This document shows, piece after piece, positions 15,017 through 15,394 of a DNA stretch of 15,394 nucleotides. The position numbers and the translations under genes were made by a program. This DNA comes from Oscillospiraceae bacterium (GTDB lineage: Bacteria; Bacillota; Clostridia; Oscillospirales; Oscillospiraceae), in contig JAFZQQ010000087.1 of NCBI GenBank assembly GCA_017620315.1, forward strand, positions 1 through 15,394, read 5' to 3'. The notes beneath the pieces were generated by a model, which saw only the letters and a list, made by a program, of their open reading frames with translations, was not told the DNA's origin and made no database searches. Every line of letters begins with the position of its first letter. Within the stretch, counting starts at the first letter, position 1.

Positions 15017-15394
15017 ATGATGGAAGTGACGGCGGCAGTCATATGGCAGAAGGATAAGTTTCTGATCTGTCAGAGGCCGCGAGAAAAATACTGCGGACTA
15101 CTTTGGGAGTTTCCAGGAGGAAAGGTTGAGCCTGGAGAAACGGCGGAGGAGTGCATCATCCGCGAGTGCCAAGAAGAACTGGGCGTCACACTGAAGGTGC
15201 ACGGTGAGTTCTACGACACCGTGCAAGAGCACCCGGACCGCGTGGTGCATCTACACTTCTTCAACACAGAGATCGCATCCGGCGAGTTGACACCGCTGGA
15301 GCACAATGCCGTGGAATGGGTTACGCAGGCAGAAACGGCGAGATATGAGTTTTGCCCCGCAGATGCAAAGATGTTGCACGAGAATGAACTGCTG
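15017..15394 (+). CDS. mutT: MutT-type Nudix hydrolase (3' end outside window)
   Basis: The frame starts at the ATG at 15017, with AGGGA at 15006–15010, and is open to the window end, giving 126 residues, nearly the full length of MutT. It opens with VTAAVIWQKDKFLICQRP, the usual first strand, and contains a complete Nudix box: G-x5-E-x7-REcQEELGV (from GKVEPGE through RECQEELGV). The WEFPGG sequence before it is typical of 8-oxo-dGTP diphosphatases, which clean oxidised dGTP from the nucleotide pool. A second Met at 15020 is possible as start. The gene lies 47 bases after the DUF262 gene and may share its transcript. MutT-like genes are common in defence islands, but this one could be unrelated housekeeping. 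Confidence 0.92.
   Translation, partial: MMEVTAAVIWQKDKFLICQRPREKYCGLLWEFPGGKVEPGETAEECIIRECQEELGVTLKVHGEFYDTVQEHPDRVVHLHFFNTEIASGELTPLEHNAVEWVTQAETARYEFCPADAKMLHENELL

Overview
The window looks like a G+C-rich Firmicute of the class Clostridia. The evidence is the conserved gene order xseA–xseB–ispA–[OLE RNA]–oapA–dxs–tlyA–nadK–recN, strong Shine-Dalgarno sequences, frequent GTG/TTG starts, and the OLE RNA itself, which is known mainly from anaerobic or extremophilic Firmicutes. All genes read left to right on the + strand.

Bases 1–9294 are a tightly packed, mostly overlapping housekeeping operon. It holds the C-terminal part of exonuclease VII large subunit (xseA), the small subunit (xseB), farnesyl diphosphate synthase (ispA), and a gene-free stretch of about 0.7 kb. 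That stretch is best read as an OLE (Ornate, Large, Extremophilic) RNA, with its own promoter and a long helix that pairs its two ends. The OLE partner membrane protein OapA follows, then dxs (first step of the MEP isoprenoid pathway), the TlyA-type rRNA methyltransferase, NAD kinase, recN, and a membrane-anchored protein related to M28 peptidases whose metal site looks degenerate. The argR gene that often sits before recN is absent.

Bases 9295–10640 hold tyrS with a candidate promoter, ending in a strong 13-bp hairpin whose T-run lies on the minus-strand side.

Bases 10640–15394 are accessory. There is a small protein that appears to fuse a UPF0175-like helical domain to a BRCT domain. A vapBC toxin–antitoxin pair follows, with a near-consensus promoter and an overlapping palindromic operator; its antitoxin reads through the usual ATGA junction. 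Next is a retron: a folded msr-msd region with a1/a2 inverted repeat and a TTAGC branch-site motif, then a retron reverse transcriptase, then 15 bases later a 594-residue DUF262 protein with a C-terminal HHIFP…N nuclease-like (DUF1524/GmrSD) motif. A MutT-type Nudix hydrolase runs off the right edge. The RT/DUF262 segment is visibly more A+T-rich than the housekeeping operon, which suggests horizontal acquisition.

The two most interesting units are the OLE RNA/OapA module (known class, poorly understood) and the retron with a DUF262–HNH protein as candidate effector, a pairing I do not recall as an established retron type.
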